The notes: generated by a model not told the origin, from the letters alone. A stretch of DNA of 64,000 nt from JANYCO01 sp035535995 (GCA_035535995.1 DATLOZ010000020.1:182798-246797), one strand, 5' to 3'. Shown: positions 45,558 through 54,784, counted from the stretch's first letter. Numbers and translations: made by a program.

Positions 45558-45968
45558 TTAATTTGGTCTTGTCTTGATCTCTCTCACTTCTACTGAACCG
45601 TCGTAAATAAGTACAGGAAAAGTTTTGGCAAGTTCAAGTGCTTTTTCAAAATTTTCTGCGCGCAGGAAAATAGCACTTACTACAATTCGATCTTCCGAGA
45701 CTATAGTTTCTTTTTTTACCAGTTTATCTTTTCCTACTACTACATAGCTTTCCCCCGGAAAAGGAAAGCTTGTGATGTAAATACTGTCTTTTTTCCATTG
45801 CATCATCAGTTGTTTCCATTGTTCATTGGCCGCCGCCACTTGCTCTCTTGAGTATGTGACAGGCACTCTTACGATAAAACTATACTCTTTCATACGGGTA
45901 GATGTTTGCGCGCACAGGCTGCTGCTGATTGCCAGGCACAGCAACACTGCAAAAATTTTAGTCTTCAT
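45558..45968 (-). CDS. Exported YciI-like protein
   Basis: A 136-residue protein with a signal peptide (1-20, SSLCAQ end) and a YCII-related (DGPF/Dabb-type ferredoxin-like) domain: KEYSFIVRVPVTYSREQVAAA, then VVGKDKLVKKETIVSEDRIVVSAIFLRAENFEKALELAKTFPVL. The last segment is the typical YciI helix-strand pattern (EALELAKxxPxL). Most YciI proteins are cytoplasmic, so the signal peptide is notable. Function is unknown. The next gene upstream is the AraC regulator, 66 bases away on the same strand. Confidence 0.78.
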   Translation of the reverse strand: MKTKIFAVLLCLAISSSLCAQTSTRMKEYSFIVRVPVTYSREQVAAANEQWKQLMMQWKKDSIYITSFPFPGESYVVVGKDKLVKKETIVSEDRIVVSAIFLRAENFEKALELAKTFPVLIYDGSVEVREIKTRPN

Positions 45969-46033
45969 ATATGTTTATTTTTTTAGTAAAGGTAAATGTC
46001 TACCCAAAGGGAACATTGTAAAAAATCATTGAT

Positions 46034-46810
46034 CTACCAATACCGGATAGTTTTAAAAAAATCGGCGGGTGTTTGCCCTGTAAAAAGTTTAAACTCTTTG
46101 TGAAAATGAGCGGCATCAAAATAGCCGCCATCAAAGCTCAGATCAAGGATAGAATGATCCTTTTTCTTTTTTTCAATAATAGATTTCATGCGTGCTATAG
46201 AAGCAAACTGTTTGGGCGATGCGCCTACTACTTTTCGAAAACGTTTTTCAAAAGCATCCTGGCTAAGCGATATGCTCTCTGCGAGTGTTTTCATCTTGAT
46301 CAACCCACCGGAGGAATAAATTTTTTTTAGAGCAGCTTCTACAACAGGATCAGGTTTGAAGATCATAAGACGGGAGATCAGAAATTCTTCTATTACCAGG
46401 ATCCGTTCGTTATGCGTACTGGCCTCGCAGAGTATTTCTTCTATTGCGGCGACCTCCGGGCTGTGTACGAGATGCTCCAATGAAATACTTTCTTCAAACA
46501 ATTCTTGCAAAGGGATTTTAAAAAATGCAGAAGCGCCTGTTTCTTTAAATAGAATTACCAATACAGAAGTATGAGGCATGTAATTAATAATACGCGCTGT
46601 TTTGCGCAAGCCGGAAAAAGTGGCAGCAGGTAATACAGCGTTTCCTTGTGTTGAAACATAGGCAGTACTTCCGCGGAAGCGGAAAGCAAGGGTGAGCGCA
46701 GTGCCCGGCAAAATCCTGTTGAACAATGGTATTTCCTCACTCTCAATAATTTTGTACGAGTGGATAAAAGACTTTAAAAGTTCATGCGGAGAAAAGTTGT
46801 ATATCTTCAT
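46034..46810 (-). CDS. AraC-family transcriptional regulator
   Basis: About 258 residues from the ATG at 46810 (MKIYNFSPHELLKSF). An in-frame ATG 15 codons upstream would add an unconvincing extension. The N-terminal ~150 residues are a DUF6597-like sensor domain (LTLAFRFRGSTAYV, LVILFKETGASAFFKIPLQELFEES). The C-terminal domain has two helix-turn-helix units: ESISLSQDAFEKRFRKVVGASPKQFASIARM and LSFDGGYFDAAHFHKEFKLFTGQTPADF, the AraC signature. Target genes are unknown; the exported YciI-like gene directly downstream is a candidate. Confidence 0.88.
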   Translation of the reverse strand: MKIYNFSPHELLKSFIHSYKIIESEEIPLFNRILPGTALTLAFRFRGSTAYVSTQGNAVLPAATFSGLRKTARIINYMPHTSVLVILFKETGASAFFKIPLQELFEESISLEHLVHSPEVAAIEEILCEASTHNERILVIEEFLISRLMIFKPDPVVEAALKKIYSSGGLIKMKTLAESISLSQDAFEKRFRKVVGASPKQFASIARMKSIIEKKKKDHSILDLSFDGGYFDAAHFHKEFKLFTGQTPADFFKTIRYW

Positions 46811-46924
46811 AAGAGTTTGCCAAATCCATTGATGAAGGGATAGTAAAAGGTACAAAATTATTTTGAGATAATACTAACAAACACCTTGGCACGAAAGTAC
46901 TGTTTATGCTTGTGTTGCCCCAAC

Positions 46925-46954
46925 TTGAAAAATATCAGCATTTAATTATCTTTA
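46925..46954 (+). promoter_or_regulatory. Bacteroidota-type promoter of the HipA-like kinase gene
   Basis: TTG (46925-46927) is 19 bases before TATCTTTA (46947-46954), near the consensus TTTG-N19-TAnnTTTG. The start codon is only seven bases further on, so the transcript may be almost leaderless. Confidence 0.4.
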
Positions 46955-46961
46955 TAATCTA

Positions 46962-47759
46962 ATGCAGACGATCCAATCTCAAATACGAACAGTAAACGTT
47001 GTCCGTTACGTCACTCCTCTTCGGGAAGGCGGATCCTTGCCGGCCATAGCAGAAGCAGACGATGGCTTTTTGTATGTGTTGAAATTCAGAAGCGCCGGGC
47101 AAGGGGTGAAAGCCTTGATCGCCGATCTTATTGGTGGTGAGCTGGCCCGCTTCCTGGGGTTTAAAGTACCGGAGATCGTGTTTGCACAACTCGATCCTGT
47201 CTTCGGGAAAACAGAAGCAGACGAAGAGATCCAGGATCTTTTGAACGGAAGTGTAGGATTAAATTTTTCGATCCACTACCTGGCAGGCGCCATCAGTTTT
47301 GACCCCCTGGTAAACAAGGTAGATGCGCTCACTGCTTCTAAAATTGTATGGCTCGATTGCCTGCTCACCAACGTAGACCGCACTGCACGCAATACCAATA
47401 TGCTGGTATGGAACAAACAATTATGGCTCATTGACCATGGAGCTTCTCTTTATTTTCATCATTCATGGGATAATTGGGAAGAACAATCTACCAAACCTTT
47501 TGCACCCATAAGTAGTCATGTACTCCTGCCTTATGCAAGCCAGCTCGATGTTGTAGATGCCGAGTTTAAGTCAATGCTGACTCCGGATATAATTCACAAC
47601 ATTGTAAACCTCATCCCCGACGACTGGCTGGCCGCTGCACCGCAAGAGGCTACGATAGAAGCACAAAGGGCAGTGTATGCGCAGTTTCTTATCAATAGGG
47701 TCCAACATTCTTCCATCTTTTTAAACCAAGCCAACCATGCAAGAGCCACACTTATTTGA
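46962..47759 (+). CDS. HipA-like kinase (HipA_2 type)
   Basis: A 265-residue protein with a compact HipA/PI3-4-kinase-like fold but without the HipA N-terminal domain. Visible kinase elements are the ATP lysine in FLYVLKFRSAGQG, the catalytic loop NVDRTARNTNML (Asp and Asn) and the metal-binding LIDHGASLYFHH. It overlaps the DUF3037 gene by 23 bases, so the two are translationally coupled. This two-gene pairing is recurrent in bacteria; its biological role is not established. It is not accompanied by a HipB-like HTH gene, unlike the hip set at 57.1-58.7 kb. Confidence 0.82.
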   Translation: MQTIQSQIRTVNVVRYVTPLREGGSLPAIAEADDGFLYVLKFRSAGQGVKALIADLIGGELARFLGFKVPEIVFAQLDPVFGKTEADEEIQDLLNGSVGLNFSIHYLAGAISFDPLVNKVDALTASKIVWLDCLLTNVDRTARNTNMLVWNKQLWLIDHGASLYFHHSWDNWEEQSTKPFAPISSHVLLPYASQLDVVDAEFKSMLTPDIIHNIVNLIPDDWLAAAPQEATIEAQRAVYAQFLINRVQHSSIFLNQANHARATLI

Positions 47760-48120
47760 GTATGCGGTGATTCGTGTAGTGCCAAGGGTAGAGCGCGAAG
47801 AATTTATTAATGTAGGCGTAGTACTTTACAGCAAAAAAGAATCTTTTTTGCAAACGATCATTACCGTTGATGAAGCAAAGATCAAAGCGCTGCACGGCGA
47901 AATAGATTGCGAAGAGTTGGATGCACACCTGAGCGCTTTCAAAAGCATTTGTAAAGGAGGAAAAGAAGCAGGTCCGATCGGCTTGCTGGATACAGCCTCC
48001 AGATTCCGCTGGCTCACTGCGCAGAGAAGCACGATCCTACAAACTTCAAAAGTGCATCCTGGTTTGTGCGAAGCGTTAGATGCAGAGCTTGTAAAACTGC
48101 ACAGGCAGCTGGTATTGTAA
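47737..48120 (+). CDS. DUF3037 protein
   Basis: A 127-residue soluble protein opening LFEYAVIRVVPRVEREEFINVGVVLY, the hallmark of DUF3037, with RFRWLTAQRSTILQTSKVHPGL near the C terminus. It starts inside the 3-prime end of the HipA-like kinase gene (overlap 23 bases). DUF3037 proteins are usually found beside HipA_2 kinases; whether they are partners or substrates is not known. Confidence 0.85.
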   Translation: MQEPHLFEYAVIRVVPRVEREEFINVGVVLYSKKESFLQTIITVDEAKIKALHGEIDCEELDAHLSAFKSICKGGKEAGPIGLLDTASRFRWLTAQRSTILQTSKVHPGLCEALDAELVKLHRQLVL

Positions 48121-48150
48121 ATATCTTCATCTTGTCCCTATCGGTTATTT

Positions 48151-49041
48151 TTAATTCGTTTTCATCACAGGCTCGCTAAGAAATTTATGGATCATCGATG
48201 CGGTAGCAGAGATAAGAGTGCTGTCTTGTGGTGTTGAGATCTCTCCTATGTAGTCGCCATGTCCGCCGGGAAGTATGGAAAGTCTTGAGCCGGACAGGAG
48301 CCGGTGCATTTCCACCGCGTGCTCCGGTGTCACAACATCTTTATCGCCAAGAATAATAAAGGCAGGTGCCTTGATGGATTTCATTTCTTCCTCCGAAATA
48401 TTTGGGAAGGATTGCATTCTCGCTACATCTCTTTCATACATCCGGTGAAGAGCATTTGTGTCTGGATTTATTTTCAGAAAGGCATCTTTATAGATTTGAG
48501 GCATTCCTTCAAAACTTGGATGGCTCATCATTTCCCAAAACCAATCGGGAGCACCCGCTCTTTTGTAAAAAGTAGAGGCGACAATTATTTTATTCGTCTG
48601 TTCAGGATGACGAAGCGCAAATTGAAGCGTGGTACTGGCTCCGTTGCTGAAACCAAAAATATCTGCTTTGTCAATGTTTAGTTGCTTTAGAAGTGCGGCA
48701 ATATCGTCTGCATCCTGCTTGAAGGAAAGAGGTCTGTCAATATCTGCAGTATGGCCATGTGCCTGCATCTCTACGGCAATCACCTGGTGGTTTTTGGAGA
48801 GGAGAGGTAAAACCCTGCCGAAAGTTGTTTGAATCGTAGAGCCGCCTCCGTGAATTAAAACCAAAGGGAATCCTTTTCCATGCACTTCGTAATACATTTT
48901 TAATCCGTTTATGTTGGCGTAGCCGCTTATGGAGTCTGCTCCGGGGTTACTGTCTGTTGTTTGGGACGTCATTTTTTTATTGTCGGGGTTACAGCCTATG
49001 ATACTAAAAGCGATCATCAAAAAAATCGTGGTTCTTATCAT
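48151..49041 (-). CDS. Lipoprotein alpha/beta hydrolase
   Basis: A 296-residue hydrolase with lipoprotein signal (IAFSIIGC, lipidated Cys17) and an alpha/beta-hydrolase domain: oxyanion HGGG in PLVLIHGGGST, nucleophile in FGFSNGAST (GxSxG), acid in FIILGDKDVVTPEHA and His in LPGGHGDYIGE. All of the triad is present, so it should be active. It is anchored in the envelope, with unknown ester or amide substrate. Convergent with the DUF3037 gene, with 30 bases between them. Confidence 0.88.
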   Translation of the reverse strand: MIRTTIFLMIAFSIIGCNPDNKKMTSQTTDSNPGADSISGYANINGLKMYYEVHGKGFPLVLIHGGGSTIQTTFGRVLPLLSKNHQVIAVEMQAHGHTADIDRPLSFKQDADDIAALLKQLNIDKADIFGFSNGASTTLQFALRHPEQTNKIIVASTFYKRAGAPDWFWEMMSHPSFEGMPQIYKDAFLKINPDTNALHRMYERDVARMQSFPNISEEEMKSIKAPAFIILGDKDVVTPEHAVEMHRLLSGSRLSILPGGHGDYIGEISTPQDSTLISATASMIHKFLSEPVMKTN

Positions 49042-49335
49042 GTTGTTAAAATTATTTTTTTCGAAGCAATAGTTAAGATAGGAGATAGAGTGAGGATTTC
49101 AAAATCTGCCTATACTTAAAATAACATAAATAGTTTTAATGCCTAGCCCTAATGAAATCAACAGGGTGGCGAATAAGTACAACGTTTCCAAAGCTTCCGA
49201 ATCTATAAACGGTAGATCCTTTAATTTTTTATTTTAAATAGTATTATTTTTATGTAGTTTTAAATGGTGATATCTCAATCGCTTTTATACATCACAATAT
49301 TTTCAAATTAAAGTTAACCTTAAACAACAGCTAGC
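49042..49335. other. Intergenic region before a type IX cargo gene
   Basis: About 294 AT-rich bases between divergent genes. No repeat of the known families and no clear promoter was found. It presumably holds the promoters of the hydrolase gene and of the gene at 49336. Confidence 0.4.
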
Positions 49336-51888
49336 ATGGAAAAAGTAGTACAAAAATTTATTTTTGTAACGATATTGGTATTTGGCTTTTCGCTGCCTTT
49401 ATCTGCACAATGGATCGGCCCAGAAGGAGGTCAGATCAATGATATTGTAAAAGTAGGAACTACGACTTACGCAGTTTCAAATGGACAAGCTTTTTATTCT
49501 ACAGACGCGGGTGCTACCTGGTCGGCTTACCCTACCTTGACAGGGCTTTGTGGATACCTCTCAAGTATTGATGTATCGGGTTCTACAATCGTGGTCGGAT
49601 TAACAGAAGCTTGTGACGGCAATAACATTTATATTTCTACAAACAGCGGTGCTTCCTGGACTCCAGTACCAACGACATCAGGAGGAAGTAGTGATTATAT
49701 CTATGATGTTTTAATAACAGGTACAACAATATTCGCTGTAGGAAATAATATATATGCTACTTCTAACGGCGGTATTTCCTGGACAAATAATACAAATCCA
49801 GGAATAGGGAAAATTCAAAAATACGGATCAGTAGTGGCTGGATATGCAGGCAGCTTAGGTGGAATTAGTTTGTCTACCGATGGAATAACCTGGAATACGG
49901 TTACTAATGAAATAACGTATAAATCGGTAGCTTCTTTTTTTTCAGACGGTACTACTATGATTGCCGGAGTTGATGGTGAAGGCACTTATATTTCCATCAA
50001 TAATGGCATTAACTGGACATTGAAAGCAAATGGACTTACTGACCCCTACGTTCATTCTGTGCTTATAAATGGTAGCACGCTATACGCGGGAACGGAAGCA
50101 GGTCTTTACATTTCTTCTGACGGCGGCAACAATTGGGGAGCCGTTACGAATGGATTACCGTCCAGTGGCACAATAGAAAATATGGTAGCCACCGGTAGTT
50201 CTGAAGTTCTTCTTTCCAGTGGCTACAGTGGCATTTATAAATCTATCAATAACGGTACATCCTGGAGTCTTTCAGTCGCGGGTATGAAAGCCACCGATAT
50301 TCGTAAGATCATAGTAGCCGGAAACACTCTATACGTTTCTTCTTTATCCGGATTTTTTATGTCTTCCGACGAAGGTCTTACATGGATCAAAACCAATGAT
50401 AATACTGAGTTTTACGGATTATACAGCATGTTGTACACCAACAATGCTATATATGCGGTCGGCGGATATTATCAGGTTTACTTTTCCGTTTCAACGGACA
50501 ACGGCGTAACCTGGAACAATATCTTCGTTGGCCCGGTGCAATTAACGGATATTCTTTTTGTAAATAATGTATGGCTAGCTTCTAGTAATGGCGGTATATA
50601 CCGTTCTACTGATTCAGGAGCTAACTGGACAAACGTGAGTACGGACCCGACCTGGAAACTGGCTGCTAACGACGATTACATTTATGCCGGCGGCAACGGA
50701 GACGTATACCGCTCGGCTGACGATGGACTTACATGGACTACCTTGAATACAGGAATCACGAATGGAAATTCACTTGCTGTTTATGCAGACGGCAACAGAA
50801 TATTTGCCGATGGAAATCAGTCGACCGATAATGGTGATCATTGGTCTGTAATGTATCATCCCGGAAATATAACGGTTGTTGATAATCCGAATGCCACAGG
50901 CCCTCAGAAATTCATGTTTGGATCTTACTATAATAGTTTCACCGAATCTTACGACAATGGAACTAACTGGATACCCAACGGAGAAAACCTTTTGAGAAAC
51001 GATGGTGGTATCGGAAGTTTTGCCGCATTAAATGAATATTTATACCTGGGCACTTCTTCCCAAGGCATTTATAAAAGACCTCTTCCTGCCTTACCAAGTT
51101 TACAGCCTCTGAGCAACTATGTTTCTTGCTATGCAACTAATACTGATGCTACACAACCGCTGAGCGCTCAGGATCCCTATACACCGGCAGATTCATTGAC
51201 CTATTATTTTACCTCCGACAATAATAGTCTTTATGCTAATGGAATAACGGTAGAAGGCTATGGATCTTCAAGAGTGATGAGAGTGGCGAATTCCAACTAT
51301 ACGGCAGGTACCGCCACCGTTACGGCAGTGGTAAGCAATTACGATCATCTTACCGATACCGTAACTTTTACGTATCAAGTAACATTCAATGCTACCACAC
51401 CGGTCATTTCTTTGCAAGACCTCGCGGTGGATACGCTCATTTGTAGCGCAGCTGGCACAAGCTATGAATGGTTTTTAAACGGACAAACGATTACAGGAGA
51501 AACTGCCAAAAAACTGGAAGTTACAACCGACGGTGATTACATAGTTAAATTTACCGATGCGAACGGATGCATTTCTACCTCTTCTGCCGTCTACACCTAT
51601 CATGCTGATGGAAGTGGAACGACAGGCATAAAAGATCTTTCAGAGGAAGCGCATATCCGCTATTATCCGAACCCCGCACACCAGGCTTTGTATATGACCT
51701 GGGATGCTAACAAACAGATCACCAAAATCCGGCTTATCAATGCCATGGGAGCAGAAATGTACGAAAGCTCAAATAATGCCGGCGAAAGTTCCTGGACAAT
51801 CAATCTCGAAAACTATCAGACAGGTTTGTACTGGATTGAACTGAGCAACGACGAAAACAAATTTGTAAAGAAAATAGTAGTTGAGTAA
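49336..51888 (+). CDS. Secreted beta-propeller protein, type IX secretion cargo
   Basis: An 850-residue exported protein. After the signal peptide (1-25, PLSAQ end), residues ~26-590 contain many BNR/sialidase-like or VPS10-like repeats recognised by the Asp-box-like unit S-x-D-x-G-x-x-W (STDAGATWSAY, STNSGASWTPV, SSDGGNNWGAV, STDSGANWTNV, SADDGLTWTTL). An Ig-like region (ATNTDATQPLSAQDPYTP) follows, then a type IX C-terminal sorting domain (YYPNPAHQALYMTW to FVKKIVVE). No catalytic residues of a sialidase are evident, so a binding role is more likely. Confidence 0.85.
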   Translation: MEKVVQKFIFVTILVFGFSLPLSAQWIGPEGGQINDIVKVGTTTYAVSNGQAFYSTDAGATWSAYPTLTGLCGYLSSIDVSGSTIVVGLTEACDGNNIYISTNSGASWTPVPTTSGGSSDYIYDVLITGTTIFAVGNNIYATSNGGISWTNNTNPGIGKIQKYGSVVAGYAGSLGGISLSTDGITWNTVTNEITYKSVASFFSDGTTMIAGVDGEGTYISINNGINWTLKANGLTDPYVHSVLINGSTLYAGTEAGLYISSDGGNNWGAVTNGLPSSGTIENMVATGSSEVLLSSGYSGIYKSINNGTSWSLSVAGMKATDIRKIIVAGNTLYVSSLSGFFMSSDEGLTWIKTNDNTEFYGLYSMLYTNNAIYAVGGYYQVYFSVSTDNGVTWNNIFVGPVQLTDILFVNNVWLASSNGGIYRSTDSGANWTNVSTDPTWKLAANDDYIYAGGNGDVYRSADDGLTWTTLNTGITNGNSLAVYADGNRIFADGNQSTDNGDHWSVMYHPGNITVVDNPNATGPQKFMFGSYYNSFTESYDNGTNWIPNGENLLRNDGGIGSFAALNEYLYLGTSSQGIYKRPLPALPSLQPLSNYVSCYATNTDATQPLSAQDPYTPADSLTYYFTSDNNSLYANGITVEGYGSSRVMRVANSNYTAGTATVTAVVSNYDHLTDTVTFTYQVTFNATTPVISLQDLAVDTLICSAAGTSYEWFLNGQTITGETAKKLEVTTDGDYIVKFTDANGCISTSSAVYTYHADGSGTTGIKDLSEEAHIRYYPNPAHQALYMTWDANKQITKIRLINAMGAEMYESSNNAGESSWTINLENYQTGLYWIELSNDENKFVKKIVVE

Positions 51889-51900
51889 AAGTAATCAATT

Positions 51901-51934
51901 TCTCCTGGCACAAGGATCTGCCTGTGTCGGGAGA
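51901..51934. terminator. Hairpin after the propeller gene
   Basis: TCTCCTGGCACA pairs with TGTGTCGGGAGA over 12 bases including two G-U pairs, starting 13 bases after the stop codon. T-runs are weak on both strands, so terminator function is only probable. Confidence 0.5.
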
Positions 51935-52050
51935 AAATAAAAATGTGAGCGAAATTATTTTGGATAGAGTTGATTTTTTTCTTGTTTTATTTTTCTCAAA
52001 GCTCTAAAAGTAATTTCAACTATGATTCCTCGTGTTTTACTATACCTAAT

Positions 52051-52083
52051 AAAAAAAGAGTTACAATTTTCATTGTAACTCTT
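52051..52083 (-). terminator. Terminator of the original tRNA-Asp gene
   Basis: A 12-bp perfect stem AAGAGTTACAAT / ATTGTAACTCTT with a 4-base loop, followed on the minus strand by a T-run. It lies just past the 3-prime end of the tRNA-Asp fragment and is the natural terminator for a minus-strand tRNA transcript. Confidence 0.8.
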
Positions 52084-52094
52084 TCATTTCAGTG

Positions 52095-52135
52095 CGGAAT
52101 GGACGGGACTCGAACCCGCGACCTCCTGCGTGACA
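52095..52135 (-). pseudogene. 3-prime fragment of tRNA-Asp: attachment site
   Basis: On the minus strand the sequence runs from the anticodon loop CTGTCAC (anticodon GTC, Asp) through the GCAGG stem strand, variable loop, GCGGG-TTCGAGT-CCCGT T-arm and CCATTCC acceptor strand to discriminator G. CCA is not encoded. The 5-prime half (acceptor, D-arm and anticodon stem) is missing; the bases upstream do not pair with GCAGG. The break at the anticodon loop and the integrase gene 173 bases away identify an att site made by integration into a tRNA-Asp gene. Confidence 0.85.
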
Positions 52136-52308
52136 GAAAGTATTTTCATTGTTATGTTTTCTTATTTTTTATTATTAAATTGTTTATTATTAGTTATTTA
52201 AATGGTTTTTAAAATCTTTCTCATTTTGTTCTTTATGGACTTTTATTACCTTTGTTTAAACCATGTTTAAACCAGAAAGCACACAAAACAATTCAATATA
52301 ACAAATTT

Positions 52309-53523
52309 ATGGCATCTGTATCCATAGTTTTATATAAGCAGAAAACATTGAAAAATGGCGATCATCCTTTGATGCTTCGAATCATCAAAGACCGGAAATC
52401 CAGTTATCGTTCTATCGGGCATTCGTGTAAACCGGAATGGTGGGATGAGGAAAATAACCGACCTGCCAAAAAACATCCTCATAAATTGAAACTGGAAATT
52501 CTCATAGCACAAAAGTTAAATGAAGCCAGGGAACTTATACTTGATTCGGAAATTGAGCAAAAAGATTATTCTTCCGATGAGATTGTGACTAAGACCAAAA
52601 GCGGCGTTAAGAAAATTACAATCTTTAAATTTTACGACGAAGTGATTGAGCGTTTTAAGAAAGCGAATAAGATTGGAAATGCAGCTGTTTATAGAGATTC
52701 CAGAAAGGCATTTTTTAAATTTAGAAACGGGAAGGATTTATTTTTCTCCGAATTGACTCCGGCCATGTTGAATAAAGCGGAGGAATATCTATTCGGACAG
52801 AATGTGAGTGCAAATTCGATTAGCCTTTATCTTCGAACACTAAGGTCATTGTATAATAAAGCTATAGTGGAGGGGTGTATTGACACTAAAAAAACTAGTT
52901 ATCCTTTTAGTGTATATAAAATCAGCAAACTCAATACAAAGACTAAGAAGAGAGCTATCACCAAAGATTTAATGCAAAAAATAATAGATCTGAAATTAGA
53001 AAAGGAAACACCTGAATGGCACAGTAAAAATTACTTTTTATTCAGTTACTACAATATGGGTATAAACATCATCGATATTGCTCATTTAAAGAATAACAAT
53101 ATTGAAAATGGAAGATTGAAATATAAACGAATAAAGACTGGGAAAGAGTACAATGTTAAGTTATTACCACCGGCAATTGAGATTCTTGATTATTATACAC
53201 AGAATCAAGTATCAGATTATATTTTTCCTATTCTTAATAATACTGTTCACATTACACAAGCTCAGATTCATACCAGAATCAAAAAGGTGATAAAACAGAT
53301 TAATTCTGGCTTAAAGGAAATCGCAAAACAATGCGAGATTGATGTACATCTTACCACTTATGTAGCCCGACATTCATGGGCTACTATTCTAAAGAGAAGT
53401 GGTATTTCTACTTCAGTGATTAGTGAAGCTATGAAGCACGATACTGAGAAAACTACTCAGGTGTACCTGGATAGCTTTGAAAACGACATTATTGACGAAG
53501 CCAATCAAAAATTATTAGAATAA
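52309..53523 (+). CDS. int: Tyrosine recombinase (integrase)
   Basis: Site-specific recombinase that would integrate the element at tRNA-Asp. The ATG at 52309 (MASVSIVLYKQKTLKNG) gives 404 residues; a 19-codon upstream extension is rejected because it does not match family N termini. Residues ~1-85 are an arm-binding domain, ~105-200 a SAM-like core-binding domain, and the C-terminal ~200 the catalytic domain with the His/Arg box YVARHSWATILKRSG and the Tyr nucleophile in QVYLDSF. It is the Bacteroidota type found in integrative elements. Confidence 0.93.
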   Translation: MASVSIVLYKQKTLKNGDHPLMLRIIKDRKSSYRSIGHSCKPEWWDEENNRPAKKHPHKLKLEILIAQKLNEARELILDSEIEQKDYSSDEIVTKTKSGVKKITIFKFYDEVIERFKKANKIGNAAVYRDSRKAFFKFRNGKDLFFSELTPAMLNKAEEYLFGQNVSANSISLYLRTLRSLYNKAIVEGCIDTKKTSYPFSVYKISKLNTKTKKRAITKDLMQKIIDLKLEKETPEWHSKNYFLFSYYNMGINIIDIAHLKNNNIENGRLKYKRIKTGKEYNVKLLPPAIEILDYYTQNQVSDYIFPILNNTVHITQAQIHTRIKKVIKQINSGLKEIAKQCEIDVHLTTYVARHSWATILKRSGISTSVISEAMKHDTEKTTQVYLDSFENDIIDEANQKLLE

Positions 53524-53645
53524 CAAGTGCATTTAATGTGTTGATTATTATTGATTTGTGTTTTTATTTAAATATTTGTTACTTTATTTGTTGTTTTATA
53601 ATAACATTTTATTTACATTTGTTTGCTGAGAAGTATTAATAGATA

Positions 53646-54374
53646 ATGAAGAAGAAAAAAATAACGATCAAGCCATTCCTGAATACTTATCTTGATCCTG
53701 TAGGTACGGAAATCGAAGGAAAAAAGGAAAGGGAAATCTATGCTCTTTATTATAAAGTGACTTACGATCGCAAGAATACACAACTTAAAAGCTACTATAC
53801 CACTTCTGGTTATTCAAGCCTTGAAGATCCGATTGCTCAGCAAATAGTGCCTTTTGAATTAAAGATATTAACTAAAATCGTAGACTATGAAACCTCCTTA
53901 AATCCTGATCGGGAATATCAATTGTCCGGACTTAAAACGAAGTATGAAACTTATGTAGAATCGGTCAATTATACTCTTGATAAATATCTAAGAAATAAGC
54001 TATGGAAAGCTACTCAGAAAACGAACCATCTATATCACCATGCAATCAGATTCGATAATTATCTCGGAAGAATGAATGTATTTACATTATTGGAAATGTG
54101 CGATAAACTATTTCCTGATTTTGATAAATACATAGATAAGACTTTCAGAGAAGAGCTCGAATGTTTTAAACTTTATCTTATGATTTTCGGTGATAAACAG
54201 TATGAATATGACTTTGCCACACTTATAGACTGGATGGATGGTACGCATCAACAAGCATTTGAAGAAGGACTAAAAAAGCTACTAAAAAATGATGTTAAAT
54301 TAATCGTACGAAATAAGGAGATCGTACACCGTATTGTAATAGAGCGTTTAAAAAATGTAGTATTAGAACCGTAG
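53646..54374 (+). CDS. Element-encoded protein of unknown function
   Basis: A 242-residue soluble, basic protein. The first ~60 residues (KEREIYALYYKVTYDRKNTQLKSYYTT) recall the arm-binding fold at the N terminus of integrases, but no catalytic domain follows. The rest is helical (FREELECFKLYLMIFG, KKLLKNDVKLIVRNKEIVHRI). I do not recognise a family. It lies between the integrase and the excisionase-type genes, so an accessory role in recombination is possible. No signal peptide or membrane span. Confidence 0.7.
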   Translation: MKKKKITIKPFLNTYLDPVGTEIEGKKEREIYALYYKVTYDRKNTQLKSYYTTSGYSSLEDPIAQQIVPFELKILTKIVDYETSLNPDREYQLSGLKTKYETYVESVNYTLDKYLRNKLWKATQKTNHLYHHAIRFDNYLGRMNVFTLLEMCDKLFPDFDKYIDKTFREELECFKLYLMIFGDKQYEYDFATLIDWMDGTHQQAFEEGLKKLLKNDVKLIVRNKEIVHRIVIERLKNVVLEP

Positions 54375-54448
54375 TTTTTTTATCAAAAATGTTTCTTTAA
54401 TTATAAAAATAAAGTAACAATAATAAATTAACTTAAAACAATTAAAAA

Positions 54449-54784
54449 ATGAAAGACAGGATAATAGTTGCCACAGAAGAGGAGTTGGTGTCGTTGATCG
54501 AAGAAACGGTGCGTAGGGTATTATCAGAAAAAAAGCAAGCAACAGAACAACCAGGAAATAATTCCTCTTTTCTTCTTTCCTTGAAAGAAGCCGCAGGATT
54601 TTTAAAATTGGCTCCGCAAACCATTTATGGATTTACTTCAAAACGGGTCATTCCCTTTTTGAAACGCGGAAAGAAGCTATACTTTAAACGGGCTGACTTG
54701 GAGCAATGGTTGGAAGCTGGAAAGAAGAAATCTGTTTCAGAACTGAAACGTGAAATAGAATTGAATGGAACTTTAAAATTTTAA
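54449..54784 (+). CDS. Excisionase-type helix-turn-helix protein
   Basis: A 111-residue protein. The C-terminal ~60 residues form an HTH_17 (MerR/Xis-like winged helix) domain: SLKEAAGFLKLAPQTIYGFTSKRVIPFLKRGKKLYFKRADLEQWLE, quoted here in short segments SLKEAAGFLK, PQTIYGFTSK, LYFKRADLEQWL. The N-terminal part is a helical segment (EEELVSLIEETVRRVLSEKK). Typical of element excisionases or DNA-binding regulators. It has its own start and is followed 10 bases later by a small acidic gene. Confidence 0.8.
   Translation: MKDRIIVATEEELVSLIEETVRRVLSEKKQATEQPGNNSSFLLSLKEAAGFLKLAPQTIYGFTSKRVIPFLKRGKKLYFKRADLEQWLEAGKKKSVSELKREIELNGTLKF

Noticed and set aside
51970..52212. An 80-codon frame across the tRNA-Asp fragment
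   Set aside because: Its MDGTRTRDLLRDR string is the tRNA reverse complement read as protein, a known annotation artefact; the rest is low-complexity AT-rich sequence.
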